Notes under the pieces: model-generated
Seen by the model: the letters and a program-made list of their open reading frames with translations, nothing else
Told to the model about the DNA's origin: nothing
The model's database searches: none
NCBI RefSeq assembly: GCF_002909255.1
Contig: NZ_PIOB01000001.1
Span: 248,001-312,000 of the forward strand
Source: Arenibacter hampyeongensis
GTDB lineage: Bacteria > Bacteroidota > Bacteroidia > Flavobacteriales > Flavobacteriaceae
Length of the DNA stretch: 64,000 nucleotides
Reading direction: 5' to 3'
Translations under genes and position numbers: made by a program
Shown: in pieces, positions 8,989 to 17,112 of the stretch
Position numbering within the stretch: the first letter of the stretch is position 1
How the letters are laid out: every line of letters begins with the position of its first letter

Positions 8989-9666
8989 ATGAGTGGATTT
9001 TTAAACTCTTCAATAGGCAGGAAGTACACCATGGCCCTTTCCGCCTTTTTCTTAATGATTTTTATCCTTCAACATTTTGCCATTAATATCCTATCCGTTT
9101 TAAGTCCGGATACTTTTAATGAAACCTCGCATTTTATGGGCACCAATGCACTAGTTCAATATGGGTTGCAACCTGTATTGCTTTTTGGTGTTGTTTATCA
9201 TTTTGTGATGGGGTTTATTCTGGAAATTAAAAACAGGAATGCGCGTGCCATTAGTTATGCCAAAAACAATGGAGCGGCCAATTCCACTTGGATGAGTAGG
9301 AATATGATCTGGAGCGGTGGCTTCATCCTTGTTTTCCTAATTATTCATTTCTTGGATTTTTGGTTTCCTGAAATCAATACAAAATATATTCAAGGAGATA
9401 TGTCGGGCCTTTTAGCCGATGGCGAGGGTTATCGCTATTACGAAGAACTTACCCATAAATTTGAGCCTATTTGGAGGGTTGCCCTTTATTGTTTAGGTTT
9501 TGTTTTTCTTTCATTGCACCTTCTTCACGGCTTTAGTTCAGCATTTCAATCTGTTGGTGCCAACAATAAATATACAAAAGGGTTAAAAGGATTTGGAAAG
9601 GCTTACGCTGTTTTAATTCCGTTGGGATTTATTTTCATTGCACTTTTTCACCATTTTAACCATTAA
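8989..9666 (+). CDS. sdhC: Succinate dehydrogenase cytochrome b subunit
   Basis: The 225-residue membrane anchor of succinate dehydrogenase (b558 type, a single anchor protein as in Bacteroidota and Bacillus). It holds heme, receives electrons from the iron-sulfur subunit and passes them to menaquinone. Five membrane segments are visible, with histidines placed to bind heme (LQHFAIN near 28, VYHFVMG near 74, IIHFLDF near 125, LHLLHG near 179). The start follows a near-perfect promoter. sdhA begins 12 bases after the stop, so sdhC is the first gene of the operon. Confidence 0.93.
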   Translation: MSGFLNSSIGRKYTMALSAFFLMIFILQHFAINILSVLSPDTFNETSHFMGTNALVQYGLQPVLLFGVVYHFVMGFILEIKNRNARAISYAKNNGAANSTWMSRNMIWSGGFILVFLIIHFLDFWFPEINTKYIQGDMSGLLADGEGYRYYEELTHKFEPIWRVALYCLGFVFLSLHLLHGFSSAFQSVGANNKYTKGLKGFGKAYAVLIPLGFIFIALFHHFNH

Positions 9667-9678
9667 TAATACAATTCT

Positions 9679-11694
9679 ATGTCTGTATTGGATTCTAAAG
9701 TACCAAAAGGCCCATTAAAGGATAAATGGACGACCTATAAGGATAAAATAAACTTAGTAAATCCCGCCAACAAACGAAACATCGATGTTATTGTTGTTGG
9801 TACAGGTCTTGCTGGAGGTTCCGCTGCAGCAACCTTGGCCGAACTTGGCTATAGGGTAAAAGCATTCTGTTATCAGGATTCTCCGCGTAGGGCACATTCC
9901 ATTGCGGCACAAGGTGGTATAAATGCAGCAAAAAATTATCAGGGGGATGGGGATTCTACTTATCGCTTGTTTTACGACACTGTAAAGGGAGGGGATTACC
10001 GTTCACGTGAGGCCAACGTATATCGTTTGGCAGAGGTTTCGGCCAATATCATTGATCAGTGTGTAGCGCAAGGGGTCCCTTTTGCTCGGGATTATGGTGG
10101 ATTATTGGACAACCGTTCTTTTGGAGGTGTTTTGGTTTCCCGTACGTTTTACGCCAAAGGACAAACAGGACAACAATTGTTGTTAGGGGCATATTCTGCC
10201 ATGAACAGACAGATTGCCCGTGGGAAAATAGAAATGTACAACAGGCACGAAATGCTCGATGTTGTAAAGGTTAATGGCAAGGCACGCGGTATTATAGCGC
10301 GCAACCTGGTTACTGGTGAAATAGAACGCCATTCCGCACACGCAGTAGTAATTGCATCCGGGGGTTATGGAAACGTATATTTCCTTTCTACCAATGCCAT
10401 GGGATCTAACGCCACAGCAGCTTGGAAAATACATAAAAAGGGTGCCTTTTTCGCAAACCCATGCTATACCCAAATTCACCCTACCTGTATCCCACGCTCG
10501 GGAGACTATCAATCCAAATTGACATTAATGTCCGAGTCATTGAGAAATGACGGACGTATTTGGGTTCCTAAAAATATGGAAGATGTGTTGGCCATTAGGG
10601 AAGGAAAATTAAAACCAACCCAATTGAGCGAGGAGCAAAGGGACTATTATTTGGAAAGAAGATATCCTGCCTTTGGAAACTTGGTGCCACGTGACGTGGC
10701 TTCCAGGGCAGCAAAAGAAAGATGTGATGCCGGTTACGGTGTTAACGCTACTGGAGAAGCCGTATATCTGGATTTTAAATCCGCAATTGAAAGATACGGT
10801 TTGGAACAGGCCAAAATTCAAGGAATACAAGATGCGTCCAAAGAAAAAATTACCGCATTGGGCGAAGCAGTAGTAGAGGAAAAATATGGTAACCTATTTC
10901 AGATGTACGAAAAAATCGTAGATGAAAATCCATATAAGACCCCAATGATGATCTATCCTGCAACCCACTATACCATGGGCGGCGTTTGGGTAGATTACAA
11001 CCTAATGACTACCGTGGAAGGTTTGTATTGTATTGGCGAGGCCAATTTCTCCGATCACGGTGCCAACCGTTTGGGAGCATCTGCATTAATGCAGGGTCTG
11101 GCCGATGGTTATTTTGTACTACCATACACTATAGGTGATTACCTTTCCCATGAAATTAGGACTGGTAAAATTCCAACGGACTCTCCCGAATTTGACACAG
11201 CGGAAAAAGAAGTAACCGAAAGAATTAATTTCTTTGTCAATAATAAAGGAACCCATTCGGTAGATTACTTTCACAAACGCTTAGGTAAAGTAATGTGGGA
11301 CAAATGTGGTATGTCACGTAACGCAGACGGCCTAAAAGAAGCCATTGCAGAGATTAAGGCTATTCGCGAAGAGTTTTATAAAGAAGTAAAGGTCCCAGGT
11401 TCAGCCAATGAGATGAATCCGGAATTGGAGAAAGCAGGAAGAGTGGCCGATTTCTTGGAATTGGGCGAATTGTTTGCCAAGGATGCCTTAATGAGAGAGG
11501 AATCGTGCGGAGGACATTTCCGCGAAGAGTCGGTGGAAATAGATGGAGAGCAAAAAGGAGAGGCAAAACGTAACGATAAGGATTATGCTTTTGTAGCCGC
11601 CTGGGAATATAAAGGAGAACCTTCAGATGCCGTTTTGCACAAGGAACAATTGGAATTTAAGGATATTGAATTAAAACAAAGAAGTTATAAATAA
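9679..11694 (+). CDS. sdhA: Succinate dehydrogenase flavoprotein subunit
   Basis: The 671-residue catalytic subunit that oxidises succinate to fumarate at the inner face of the membrane. It shows the FAD-binding Rossmann motif [11 protein letters not shown] (41-51), the His73 that carries covalent FAD ([11 protein letters not shown]), the HPTCIP substrate-site segment, and the C-terminal [10 protein letters not shown] region. Length fits the Bacteroidota form, which is longer than the E. coli protein. It is the second gene of sdhCAB. The 79-base gap to sdhB is occupied by short repeats. Confidence 0.96.
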   Translation: MSVLDSKVPKGPLKDKWTTYKDKINLVNPANKRNIDVIVVGTGLAGGSAAATLAELGYRVKAFCYQDSPRRAHSIAAQGGINAAKNYQGDGDSTYRLFYDTVKGGDYRSREANVYRLAEVSANIIDQCVAQGVPFARDYGGLLDNRSFGGVLVSRTFYAKGQTGQQLLLGAYSAMNRQIARGKIEMYNRHEMLDVVKVNGKARGIIARNLVTGEIERHSAHAVVIASGGYGNVYFLSTNAMGSNATAAWKIHKKGAFFANPCYTQIHPTCIPRSGDYQSKLTLMSESLRNDGRIWVPKNMEDVLAIREGKLKPTQLSEEQRDYYLERRYPAFGNLVPRDVASRAAKERCDAGYGVNATGEAVYLDFKSAIERYGLEQAKIQGIQDASKEKITALGEAVVEEKYGNLFQMYEKIVDENPYKTPMMIYPATHYTMGGVWVDYNLMTTVEGLYCIGEANFSDHGANRLGASALMQGLADGYFVLPYTIGDYLSHEIRTGKIPTDSPEFDTAEKEVTERINFFVNNKGTHSVDYFHKRLGKVMWDKCGMSRNADGLKEAIAEIKAIREEFYKEVKVPGSANEMNPELEKAGRVADFLELGELFAKDALMREESCGGHFREESVEIDGEQKGEAKRNDKDYAFVAAWEYKGEPSDAVLHKEQLEFKDIELKQRSYK

Positions 11695-11702
11695 ATGGTA
11701 TT

Positions 11703-11771
11703 GAGATATTAGAAATGAGATTTTAGAATTTAGAAAACTCATTACTTAGTACTCATTACTCAATACTTAAA
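11703..11771. repeat. Short direct repeats in the sdhA-sdhB spacer
   Basis: GAGATATTAGAA (11703-11714) is followed by GAGATTTTAGAA (11717-11728), and ACTCATTACT occurs at 11737-11746 and again at 11751-11760. The repeats fill the spacer between two genes that normally sit close together. Confidence 0.55.
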
Positions 11772-11773
11772 AT

Positions 11774-12520
11774 ATGAATCTTACATTAAAAATTTGGAGA
11801 CAGAAAGGACCACAGTCAAAAGGTAAAATGGTCGAATATAAGGTGACTGAGATTTCAGAACATATGTCTTTTTTAGAAATGATGGATGTTTTAAATGAAC
11901 AGCTCACCAACAAAGACGAAGAACCTGTTGCTTTTGATCATGACTGTCGCGAAGGTATTTGCGGTATGTGCTCTATGTACATCAATGGGGAAGCCCATGG
12001 TCCGGATAGAGGGGTTACTACCTGCCAGTTACATATGCGAATGTTCAAGGATGGCGACACCATTACTATTGAGCCGTTTAGGGCCAAAGCATTTCCGGTA
12101 ATTAAAGATTTGGTCATAGATCGCAGTTCTTTTGAACGTATTCAACAGGCCGGTGGTTTTATCTCCGTCAACACCTCCGGAAATACTCAGGATGCAAATG
12201 CCATTCCTATAGATAAGCACGCAGCCGATACGGCCATGGATGCCGCTACTTGTATTGGTTGTGGGGCATGCGTAGCTAGTTGCAAAAATTCTTCAGCCAT
12301 GCTATTCGTTGGAGCTAAAGTTTCACAATATGCTTTACTACCACAAGGTCAGGTTGAGGCCACGGATCGAGTTAAAAATATGGTAGCTCAAATGGATTTG
12401 GAAGGATTTGGAAACTGTACCAATACAGGGGCTTGTGAGGTGGAATGTCCTAAAGGAATTTCCCTGGAAAACATTGCCCGTATGAACAGGGAATTCTTTG
12501 CTGCCAGCATAAAAGGATAG
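11774..12520 (+). CDS. sdhB: Succinate dehydrogenase iron-sulfur subunit
   Basis: The 248-residue electron-transfer subunit between FAD and the heme anchor. Cys58, Cys63, Cys66 and Cys84 form the [2Fe-2S] site (CREGICGMC and TTCQLH). Cys160, Cys163, Cys166, Cys170 and Cys215, Cys221, Cys225 supply the [4Fe-4S] and [3Fe-4S] clusters ([23 protein letters not shown]). All expected cluster cysteines are present. It is the last gene of the operon, with a terminator 32 bases after the stop. Confidence 0.96.
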   Translation: MNLTLKIWRQKGPQSKGKMVEYKVTEISEHMSFLEMMDVLNEQLTNKDEEPVAFDHDCREGICGMCSMYINGEAHGPDRGVTTCQLHMRMFKDGDTITIEPFRAKAFPVIKDLVIDRSSFERIQQAGGFISVNTSGNTQDANAIPIDKHAADTAMDAATCIGCGACVASCKNSSAMLFVGAKVSQYALLPQGQVEATDRVKNMVAQMDLEGFGNCTNTGACEVECPKGISLENIARMNREFFAASIKG

Positions 12521-12551
12521 TCCAGACCAAAATATAATTTGTGTTTCACAA

Positions 12552-12588
12552 AAATAGGCCCCATTCCCATTCAGGAATGGGGTTTTTG
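12552..12588 (+). terminator. Terminator of sdhCAB
   Basis: CCCCATTCC (12559-12567) and GGAATGGGG (12574-12582) form a perfect 9-bp stem with a six-base loop, followed by TTTTTG. Confidence 0.85.
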
Positions 12589-12623
12589 TTTACCCAGATC
12601 CCAAAATTCCAGTATCTTTAAAT

Positions 12624-13097
12624 ATGAACAAGGAATATAAGGAAGAACGGATAATAGTCCCGCGTTTCAATGAAGAGTCGGGTTTTTACACCACCCCTGA
12701 ACGTTCTAAGATTATGGGAAAGATCAGAGGTAAAAACACCATTCCCGAACTAAAATTTAGAAAAGCCCTGTGGGCGGCAGGATATAGATATAGGATAGAT
12801 TATAAAAAATTGATAGGCAAACCGGATATTGTCCTAAATAAATATAAAACCGTTATCTTCATTGACGGCGAATATTGGCACGGGTATAATTGGGAAGAGC
12901 GGAAAAATAAAATTAAAACCAATAGAGAATTTTGGATACCAAAAATTGAGCGTAATATTCAGCGGGACAAAGAAGTAAACCTAGAACTACAAAATTTGGG
13001 CTTTACCGTATTCCGATTTTGGGAGCGGGAAATTAAAAAAGAATTGGATCAATGTTTAAACCAAGTAATTGTCCATTTACGATTACAGCAATCCTAA
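12624..13097 (+). CDS. vsr: Very short patch repair endonuclease (Vsr-like), no methylase nearby
   Basis: Vsr nicks 5' of T:G mismatches left by deamination of 5-methylcytosine. The 157-residue product has the family's N-terminal RSKIMGKIRGKNTIPE segment (27-42), Asp68 in GKPDIV, the VIFIDGEYWHG segment (77-87) and the following basic, Trp-rich helix. In the E. coli enzyme the two active-site histidines lie in the equivalent of VIFIDGEYWHG. Here the first is aspartate (Asp81) and the second is kept (His86). There is no cytosine methyltransferase next to it. TATCTTTA (12613-12620), three bases before the ATG, may be its -7 box. Confidence 0.85.
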   Translation: MNKEYKEERIIVPRFNEESGFYTTPERSKIMGKIRGKNTIPELKFRKALWAAGYRYRIDYKKLIGKPDIVLNKYKTVIFIDGEYWHGYNWEERKNKIKTNREFWIPKIERNIQRDKEVNLELQNLGFTVFRFWEREIKKELDQCLNQVIVHLRLQQS

Positions 13098-13099
13098 TC

Positions 13100-13107
13100 T
13101 ACCTTTG
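13100..13107 (+). promoter_or_regulatory. -7 box of the aminotransferase gene
   Basis: TACCTTTG, exact match, 20 bases before the ATG. TTTA at 13076-13079, 20 bases upstream, is a partial -33 element. Confidence 0.5.
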
Positions 13108-13127
13108 CTAAAAATAATTACTCCCAA

Positions 13128-14285
13128 ATGCCAAATTATAGACACAAAATATCCTCCAAATTACCCAAGGTAAAGACTACGATCTTTACCACCATGGGGC
13201 AACAGGCACTAAAACACAGCGCAATAAATCTCTCCCAGGGCTTTCCTAATTTTGAACCTGACCCTGTCTTAATAGATTTGGTAACCCAAGCCATGAAACA
13301 GGGTTACAACCAATATGCCCCTATGGCAGGGGTAATGGAACTTCGTGAAGAGATTTCCAAGAAGATAGGGCAATTATATGGTAGGCGCTACAACCCGGAT
13401 AGCGAAATAACAATAACCATCGGTGCCACACAGGCTATTTTTACCATCATTACGGCATTCATTGGCCATGGTGATGAGGTCATAGTCATTAAGCCCGCAT
13501 ACGACTGTTATGAGCCCGCCATTGAAGTCAATGGGGGCATTCCTGTATTTGTTCAACTAAGCAATACGGATTTTAAGGTAGACTGGAAGGAATTCCGTTC
13601 CAAGATTACTTCCAAAACCCAAATGGTCATAATTAACACACCTCACAATCCTAGCGGCACCATATTCTCCAAGGAAGATATGCTTCAATTACAGCAAAGT
13701 CTGGAAAAAACAGATATAATTGTCATTAGCGATGAAGTATACGAGCATATTGTCTTTGATGGCCTTGAGCATGAAAGCGCTTCAAAATATGAGGCCCTTG
13801 CCACCCGCACTTTTGTATGTGGTTCCTTTGGAAAATCATTCCATATTACAGGTTGGAAAATGGGATATTGCGCAGGCCCGGCCGAACTAATGCACGAATT
13901 TCGCAAAACCCATCAGTTTAATGTGTTTAGTGCGGACCATGCCGTTCAAAAAGCTTTGGCCACCTATTTAAAAGACCCTGAACACTATCTTAGTCTCAAC
14001 AAGTTTTATCAGGATAAGCGCGACCTCTTCCTCTCCGGATTAAGCAATTCAAGATTTAAAATACATCCCTCCCGGGGAACCTACTTTCAATTGGTGGATT
14101 TTAGTGATATTACCCAGGAACCGGATGAAGTCTTTGCGGAACGTTTGGTAAAGGAATACCAAATAGCCAGTATTCCAATATCAGGGTTTAATACCAATGG
14201 AATTGATATAAGCCTTGTGCGATTCTGTTTCGCCAAAACTAACGAAACTCTTGAAAAAGCCACAGAAATTCTTTGTAAGCTATAG
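13128..14285 (+). CDS. PLP-dependent class I aminotransferase, methionine aminotransferase type
   Basis: The 385-residue soluble enzyme has the fold-type I signatures: NLSQGFPNFEPD near the N-terminus, YNQYAPMAGVMELRE, Asn174 in TPHNPSG, Asp202 and Tyr205 in SDEVYEH, the PLP-binding Lys236 in GSFGKSFHITGWKMGY, and a late Arg in LVRFCFAK. The overall pattern is that of YbdL, which prefers methionine and glutamine. The substrate is inferred from resemblance only; kynurenine/glutamine transaminases are the near alternative. The gene is alone and has its own promoter. Confidence 0.87.
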   Translation: MPNYRHKISSKLPKVKTTIFTTMGQQALKHSAINLSQGFPNFEPDPVLIDLVTQAMKQGYNQYAPMAGVMELREEISKKIGQLYGRRYNPDSEITITIGATQAIFTIITAFIGHGDEVIVIKPAYDCYEPAIEVNGGIPVFVQLSNTDFKVDWKEFRSKITSKTQMVIINTPHNPSGTIFSKEDMLQLQQSLEKTDIIVISDEVYEHIVFDGLEHESASKYEALATRTFVCGSFGKSFHITGWKMGYCAGPAELMHEFRKTHQFNVFSADHAVQKALATYLKDPEHYLSLNKFYQDKRDLFLSGLSNSRFKIHPSRGTYFQLVDFSDITQEPDEVFAERLVKEYQIASIPISGFNTNGIDISLVRFCFAKTNETLEKATEILCKL

Positions 14286-14295
14286 TATTTGAGGT

Positions 14296-14829
14296 TTATA
14301 TTGACACACCATTTTGGAGGTCCAATCTCATTAACGAATCTGTTTGTTTATCCTCGCCTATGTAGTAAGGATGGCTACCAAACTTATAAAACCCCAATTT
14401 TTCATAAAACTTTATGGCTTTAGTGTTCAGTTCCCAAACACCGAGCCACACATAATATTTGTTTTTGGCCCTTGCCATTGAAATTACCTGTGTCAACAAC
14501 CAGGCTCCAATTCCCCGACCTTGAAATTCGCCCAAAACATAAATACGTTCCAACTCCATGGAATTATTATCCTTAATATCGGATTGAGATCCATTTTCAT
14601 TCATTTTAATATACCCCACTAAAATGGCATCGTTGTAGGCAAAATAAAAAGATGAATTGTTGTCAAGAAGCTCCTTGTTGAGTGCTTTCTCGCCAAAGGC
14701 AGAATTAAGATAAGCCTTAAAATCTTCGGGATTATTATCTTTTTCAAAAGCTTCTATAAAAGTCCTTCTGCTTAGATTAGCCAAAACCTCCAAATCGGCA
14801 ATGGAGCAAGGCTCCAAATATAGTTTCAT
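14296..14829 (-). CDS. GNAT family N-acetyltransferase
   Basis: A 177-residue cytoplasmic acetyltransferase. The acetyl-CoA-binding motif A is clear (ELERIYVLGEFQGRGIGAW, about 99-117), followed by the motif B helix (WELNTKAIKFYEKLGF). Substrate unknown; GNAT proteins of this size acetylate amines, protein N-termini or antibiotics. The ATG that gives MKLYLEPC was chosen because the 22 residues upstream in frame do not belong to the fold. It is convergent with the aminotransferase gene, 10 bases between stops. Confidence 0.83.
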   Translation of the reverse strand: MKLYLEPCSIADLEVLANLSRRTFIEAFEKDNNPEDFKAYLNSAFGEKALNKELLDNNSSFYFAYNDAILVGYIKMNENGSQSDIKDNNSMELERIYVLGEFQGRGIGAWLLTQVISMARAKNKYYVWLGVWELNTKAIKFYEKLGFYKFGSHPYYIGEDKQTDSLMRLDLQNGVSI

Positions 14830-14879
14830 TTCTAAATTTTTGTTACCTAAAAATACAATTTTCAACTCGGCTAAACACC

Positions 14880-14918
14880 AAAAAAAAGGGAGCAATACTT
14901 GGTAGTATTGCTCCCTTT
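14880..14918 (-). terminator. Strong terminator downstream of the 35-residue gene
   Basis: A perfect 14-bp stem (14885-14898 with 14905-14918, loop TTGGTA) is followed on the minus strand by a run of eight T (14880-14887 as A on the plus strand). It ends a transcript that starts upstream of 14920, not the GNAT gene. Confidence 0.85.
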
Positions 14919-14936
14919 AAAAATTTTGATTTATGC

Positions 14937-15044
14937 CTACAGCATAAATAATTTTTTTGTCAATCGTACAATGCCTCTGAAAAAGTCATTTCGATAAACT
15001 TGAATTTCTTCCTGCGAAGGGGCGTGGCTCATTTGGGCTTCCAT
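14937..15044 (-). CDS. Candidate 35-residue small protein
   Basis: A short frame running from ATG (15042-15044) to TAG (14937-14939). The product begins MEAQMSHAPSQEE and ends FRGIVRLTKKLFML: an acidic, polar N-terminal half and a basic amphipathic C-terminal half. The stop lies 19 bases before a very strong terminator that serves no other minus-strand gene, which argues that this unit is transcribed by itself. I do not recognise the family. It could also be the coding-looking part of a small RNA. Confidence 0.45.
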   Translation of the reverse strand: MEAQMSHAPSQEEIQVYRNDFFRGIVRLTKKLFML

Positions 15045-15218
15045 AGTAAAAGAGGTTTAAAGGTTTAGTAGTTGTTAAATTTGGGGTTTAACTTCCGTTA
15101 TTAATGCAATATAATTCAGATTAACGCAATATTTAAAAAATTGTTGTGAAATAAGCCTTAATTGTTGTATGCGTATAAAAATAGTTATTTACATCGAAAT
15201 ATGACCACTACCAAAATG

Positions 15219-15872
15219 TTAAATTTCCATTTCAGGAATATCCCCCTCAACAATTAAATTGCCTTCTGTGGCCTTGATAATTTCTTCAACACTTATGCCC
15301 GGGGCCCTTTCCAACAATTGAAATCCTTTTGGGGTTACGTCAAGTACAGCAAGGTTTGTCACAATCTTTTTTACACATCCCACACCGGTCAAGGGTAAGG
15401 AGCATTTCTTCAACAATTTGGATTCACCCTCCCGGTTGGTGTGCATCATAGCAACAATGATATTCTCAGCAGAAGCCACAAGATCCATAGCCCCTCCCAT
15501 TCCCTTTACCATTTTTCCCGGAATTTTCCAATTGGCAATATCACCATTTTCAGAAACCTCCATTGCGCCTAAAATGGTAAGGTCTACATGTTGACCGCGA
15601 ATCATCCCAAAACTCGTTACAGAGTCGAAAAACGAGGCTCCCGGTAGTGTTGTAATGGTTTGCTTGCCAGCATTTATGATATCGGCATCCTCTTCCCCTT
15701 CAAACGGGAACGGTCCCATTCCCAACACCCCATTTTCACTTTGAAATTCCACACTTATATCGTCCCTTACAAAATTGGCCACCAAGGTAGGTATTCCAAT
15801 TCCAAGGTTTACGTAATACCCGTCCTTCACTTCCTTTGCAATGCGTTTTGCTATTCCGTTTTTATCCAACAT
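15219..15872 (-). CDS. scoB: 3-oxoacid CoA-transferase subunit B
   Basis: The 217-residue beta subunit of a class I CoA-transferase, which moves CoA between succinate and acetoacetate (or another 3-oxoacid) in ketone-body or branched-chain breakdown. The catalytic glutamate is Glu46 in QSENGVLGMG, and the GIGIPTLVANF segment (24-34) is typical of the subunit. The partner subunit lies upstream on the same strand but is separated by an inserted four-helix-bundle gene, whereas the two are normally adjacent or overlapping. Confidence 0.93.
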   Translation of the reverse strand: MLDKNGIAKRIAKEVKDGYYVNLGIGIPTLVANFVRDDISVEFQSENGVLGMGPFPFEGEEDADIINAGKQTITTLPGASFFDSVTSFGMIRGQHVDLTILGAMEVSENGDIANWKIPGKMVKGMGGAMDLVASAENIIVAMMHTNREGESKLLKKCSLPLTGVGCVKKIVTNLAVLDVTPKGFQLLERAPGISVEEIIKATEGNLIVEGDIPEMEI

Positions 15873-15880
15873 TATTGTTG

Positions 15881-16269
15881 ATTTGATAATTAGTTAATTT
15901 GATAATTTGGCACGTTTGCTTGTACCTATAATTTTCGAGATAATTCTAATGAGAGATTTTAACTCTGAAAAAAGTGCTTCTTGCGGATTTGGATAATGCC
16001 TTGAGGCTTGGCAAAGTTCGATCCAATATAAAGTTTCATCAGCCTCTTTAGCAGCAATCTTAAATTTATGTACAAAATCGGCAGTACTTTCTCCATTTTG
16101 AGCCTCCCAAGTATTTGCTCCTATAGATGTTCCACTTTTAAACAATTGAGATGCCATTTCATATTTATTTAATGCTCTTAATTCTTCACAATATTCAATA
16201 ATTTGCAAGGAGAAATCGAAAGTTTTCTTAACTATTAAATTTTCCTTATCATTCCTCATATTATCAAAT
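15881..16269 (-). mobile_element. Possible IVP-type cassette with short terminal inverted repeats
   Basis: The 121-codon four-helix-bundle gene is bracketed by ATTTGATAAT: on the plus strand at 15881-15890 and 15897-15906, and inverted (ATTATCAAAT) at 16260-16269. Further AT-rich repeats (GATTTGAAA twice on the minus strand) extend to 16300. No transposase is encoded. The case for mobility rests on position inside scoAB and on the repeats. Confidence 0.4.
15894..16259 (-). CDS. Four-helix-bundle protein (23S rRNA intervening-sequence protein-like)
   Basis: The 121-residue all-helical protein matches the pattern of the four-helix-bundle proteins first seen inside 23S rRNA intervening sequences: VKKTFDFSLQIIEYC at the start, SGTSIGANTWEAQNGES in the middle, and FKIAAKEADETLYWIEL. 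Members form pentameric bundles and are related to the accessory protein Avd of diversity-generating retroelements; most have no known function. Here it is outside any rRNA, between scoA and scoB and in the same direction. Its stop codon lies within the left repeat and its start abuts the right repeat, so gene and flanks look like one unit. Confidence 0.85.
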   Translation of the reverse strand: MRNDKENLIVKKTFDFSLQIIEYCEELRALNKYEMASQLFKSGTSIGANTWEAQNGESTADFVHKFKIAAKEADETLYWIELCQASRHYPNPQEALFSELKSLIRIISKIIGTSKRAKLSN

Positions 16270-16292
16270 TTTCAAATCAGATAACTTTCAAA

Positions 16293-16994
16293 TCAATTAA
16301 CTTTCCGTACTGTCAACTGCTCAATTCTTTTCTCGTAATTTTCTCCTTGAAAAATACGTTGAATAAAAATTCCTGGAACGTGAATTTGGTTGGGGTCCAG
16401 CTGCCCTGCAGGTACCAGTTCCTCCACCTCAGCCACTGTAATCTTGGCAGCGCCACACATGGCCGGATTAAAGTTTCGGGCAGTTCCCTTAAATATTAGA
16501 TTCCCCGCCTCATCGCCCTTCCAAGCCTTGACAAAGGAAAAATCTGCCTTAAAGGCTTCTTCCAATACATACATTTTTCCATTAAACTCCCTAGTTTCCT
16601 TTCCTTCGGCCACTTCGGTTCCATAACCGGCAGGAGTATAAAAAGCCGGAAAACCAGCCTGGGCGGCCCTACATTTCTCCGCTAAAGTACCTTGAGGCGT
16701 TAATTCCACCTCCAACTCCCCGCTTAACATTTGTCGCTCAAACTCATCATTTTCACCCACGTAGGAAGATATCATTTTATTGATCTGGCGTTTGTGCAAC
16801 AATAAGCCAAGGCCAAAATCGTCCACTCCGGCATTATTGGAGATGCAGGTTAAATCCTTTACCCCCAGCTTCACTAAATGCGTAATTGCATTCTCTGGAA
16901 TTCCACATAATCCAAATCCTCCGAGCATAAAAGTCATACCGTCCTTAACCCCTTGTAATGCCTCTTCAACGTTGGCTACTCTTTTACGTATCAT
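16293..16994 (-). CDS. scoA: 3-oxoacid CoA-transferase subunit A
   Basis: The 233-residue alpha subunit of the CoA-transferase, identified by [15 protein letters not shown] near residue 22, [15 protein letters not shown], the [18 protein letters not shown] stretch and [20 protein letters not shown] near the C-terminus. With scoB it forms the active enzyme; the CoA is bound by both subunits. It is first in the minus-strand order scoA, four-helix gene, scoB. The last codons run into the AT-rich repeats that flank the inserted gene. Confidence 0.93.
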   Translation of the reverse strand: MIRKRVANVEEALQGVKDGMTFMLGGFGLCGIPENAITHLVKLGVKDLTCISNNAGVDDFGLGLLLHKRQINKMISSYVGENDEFERQMLSGELEVELTPQGTLAEKCRAAQAGFPAFYTPAGYGTEVAEGKETREFNGKMYVLEEAFKADFSFVKAWKGDEAGNLIFKGTARNFNPAMCGAAKITVAEVEELVPAGQLDPNQIHVPGIFIQRIFQGENYEKRIEQLTVRKVN

Positions 16995-17051
16995 AAAAAT
17001 CGACTTAGTTAAACCTAATCCTTGATATCTCTAAAATACGGGTTTTTAACG

Positions 17052-17089
17052 AAAAATGCCCTTAACTTTTGAATAAAAGTAAGGGCATT
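17052..17089 (-). terminator. Terminator of ricT-gldH-mrcA
   Basis: AATGCCCTTA (17055-17064) pairs with TAAGGGCATT (17080-17089); the stem extends through ACTTTT/AAAAG with one bulge. On the minus strand the stem runs into a T run. It begins 24 bases after the mrcA stop. Confidence 0.75.
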
Positions 17090-17112
17090 CTTGGCTATGA
17101 TTTTTTAATATA

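Noticed and set aside
15894-16259. Diversity-generating retroelement suggested by the Avd-like four-helix fold
   Set aside because: No reverse transcriptase, template repeat or variable repeat is present nearby.
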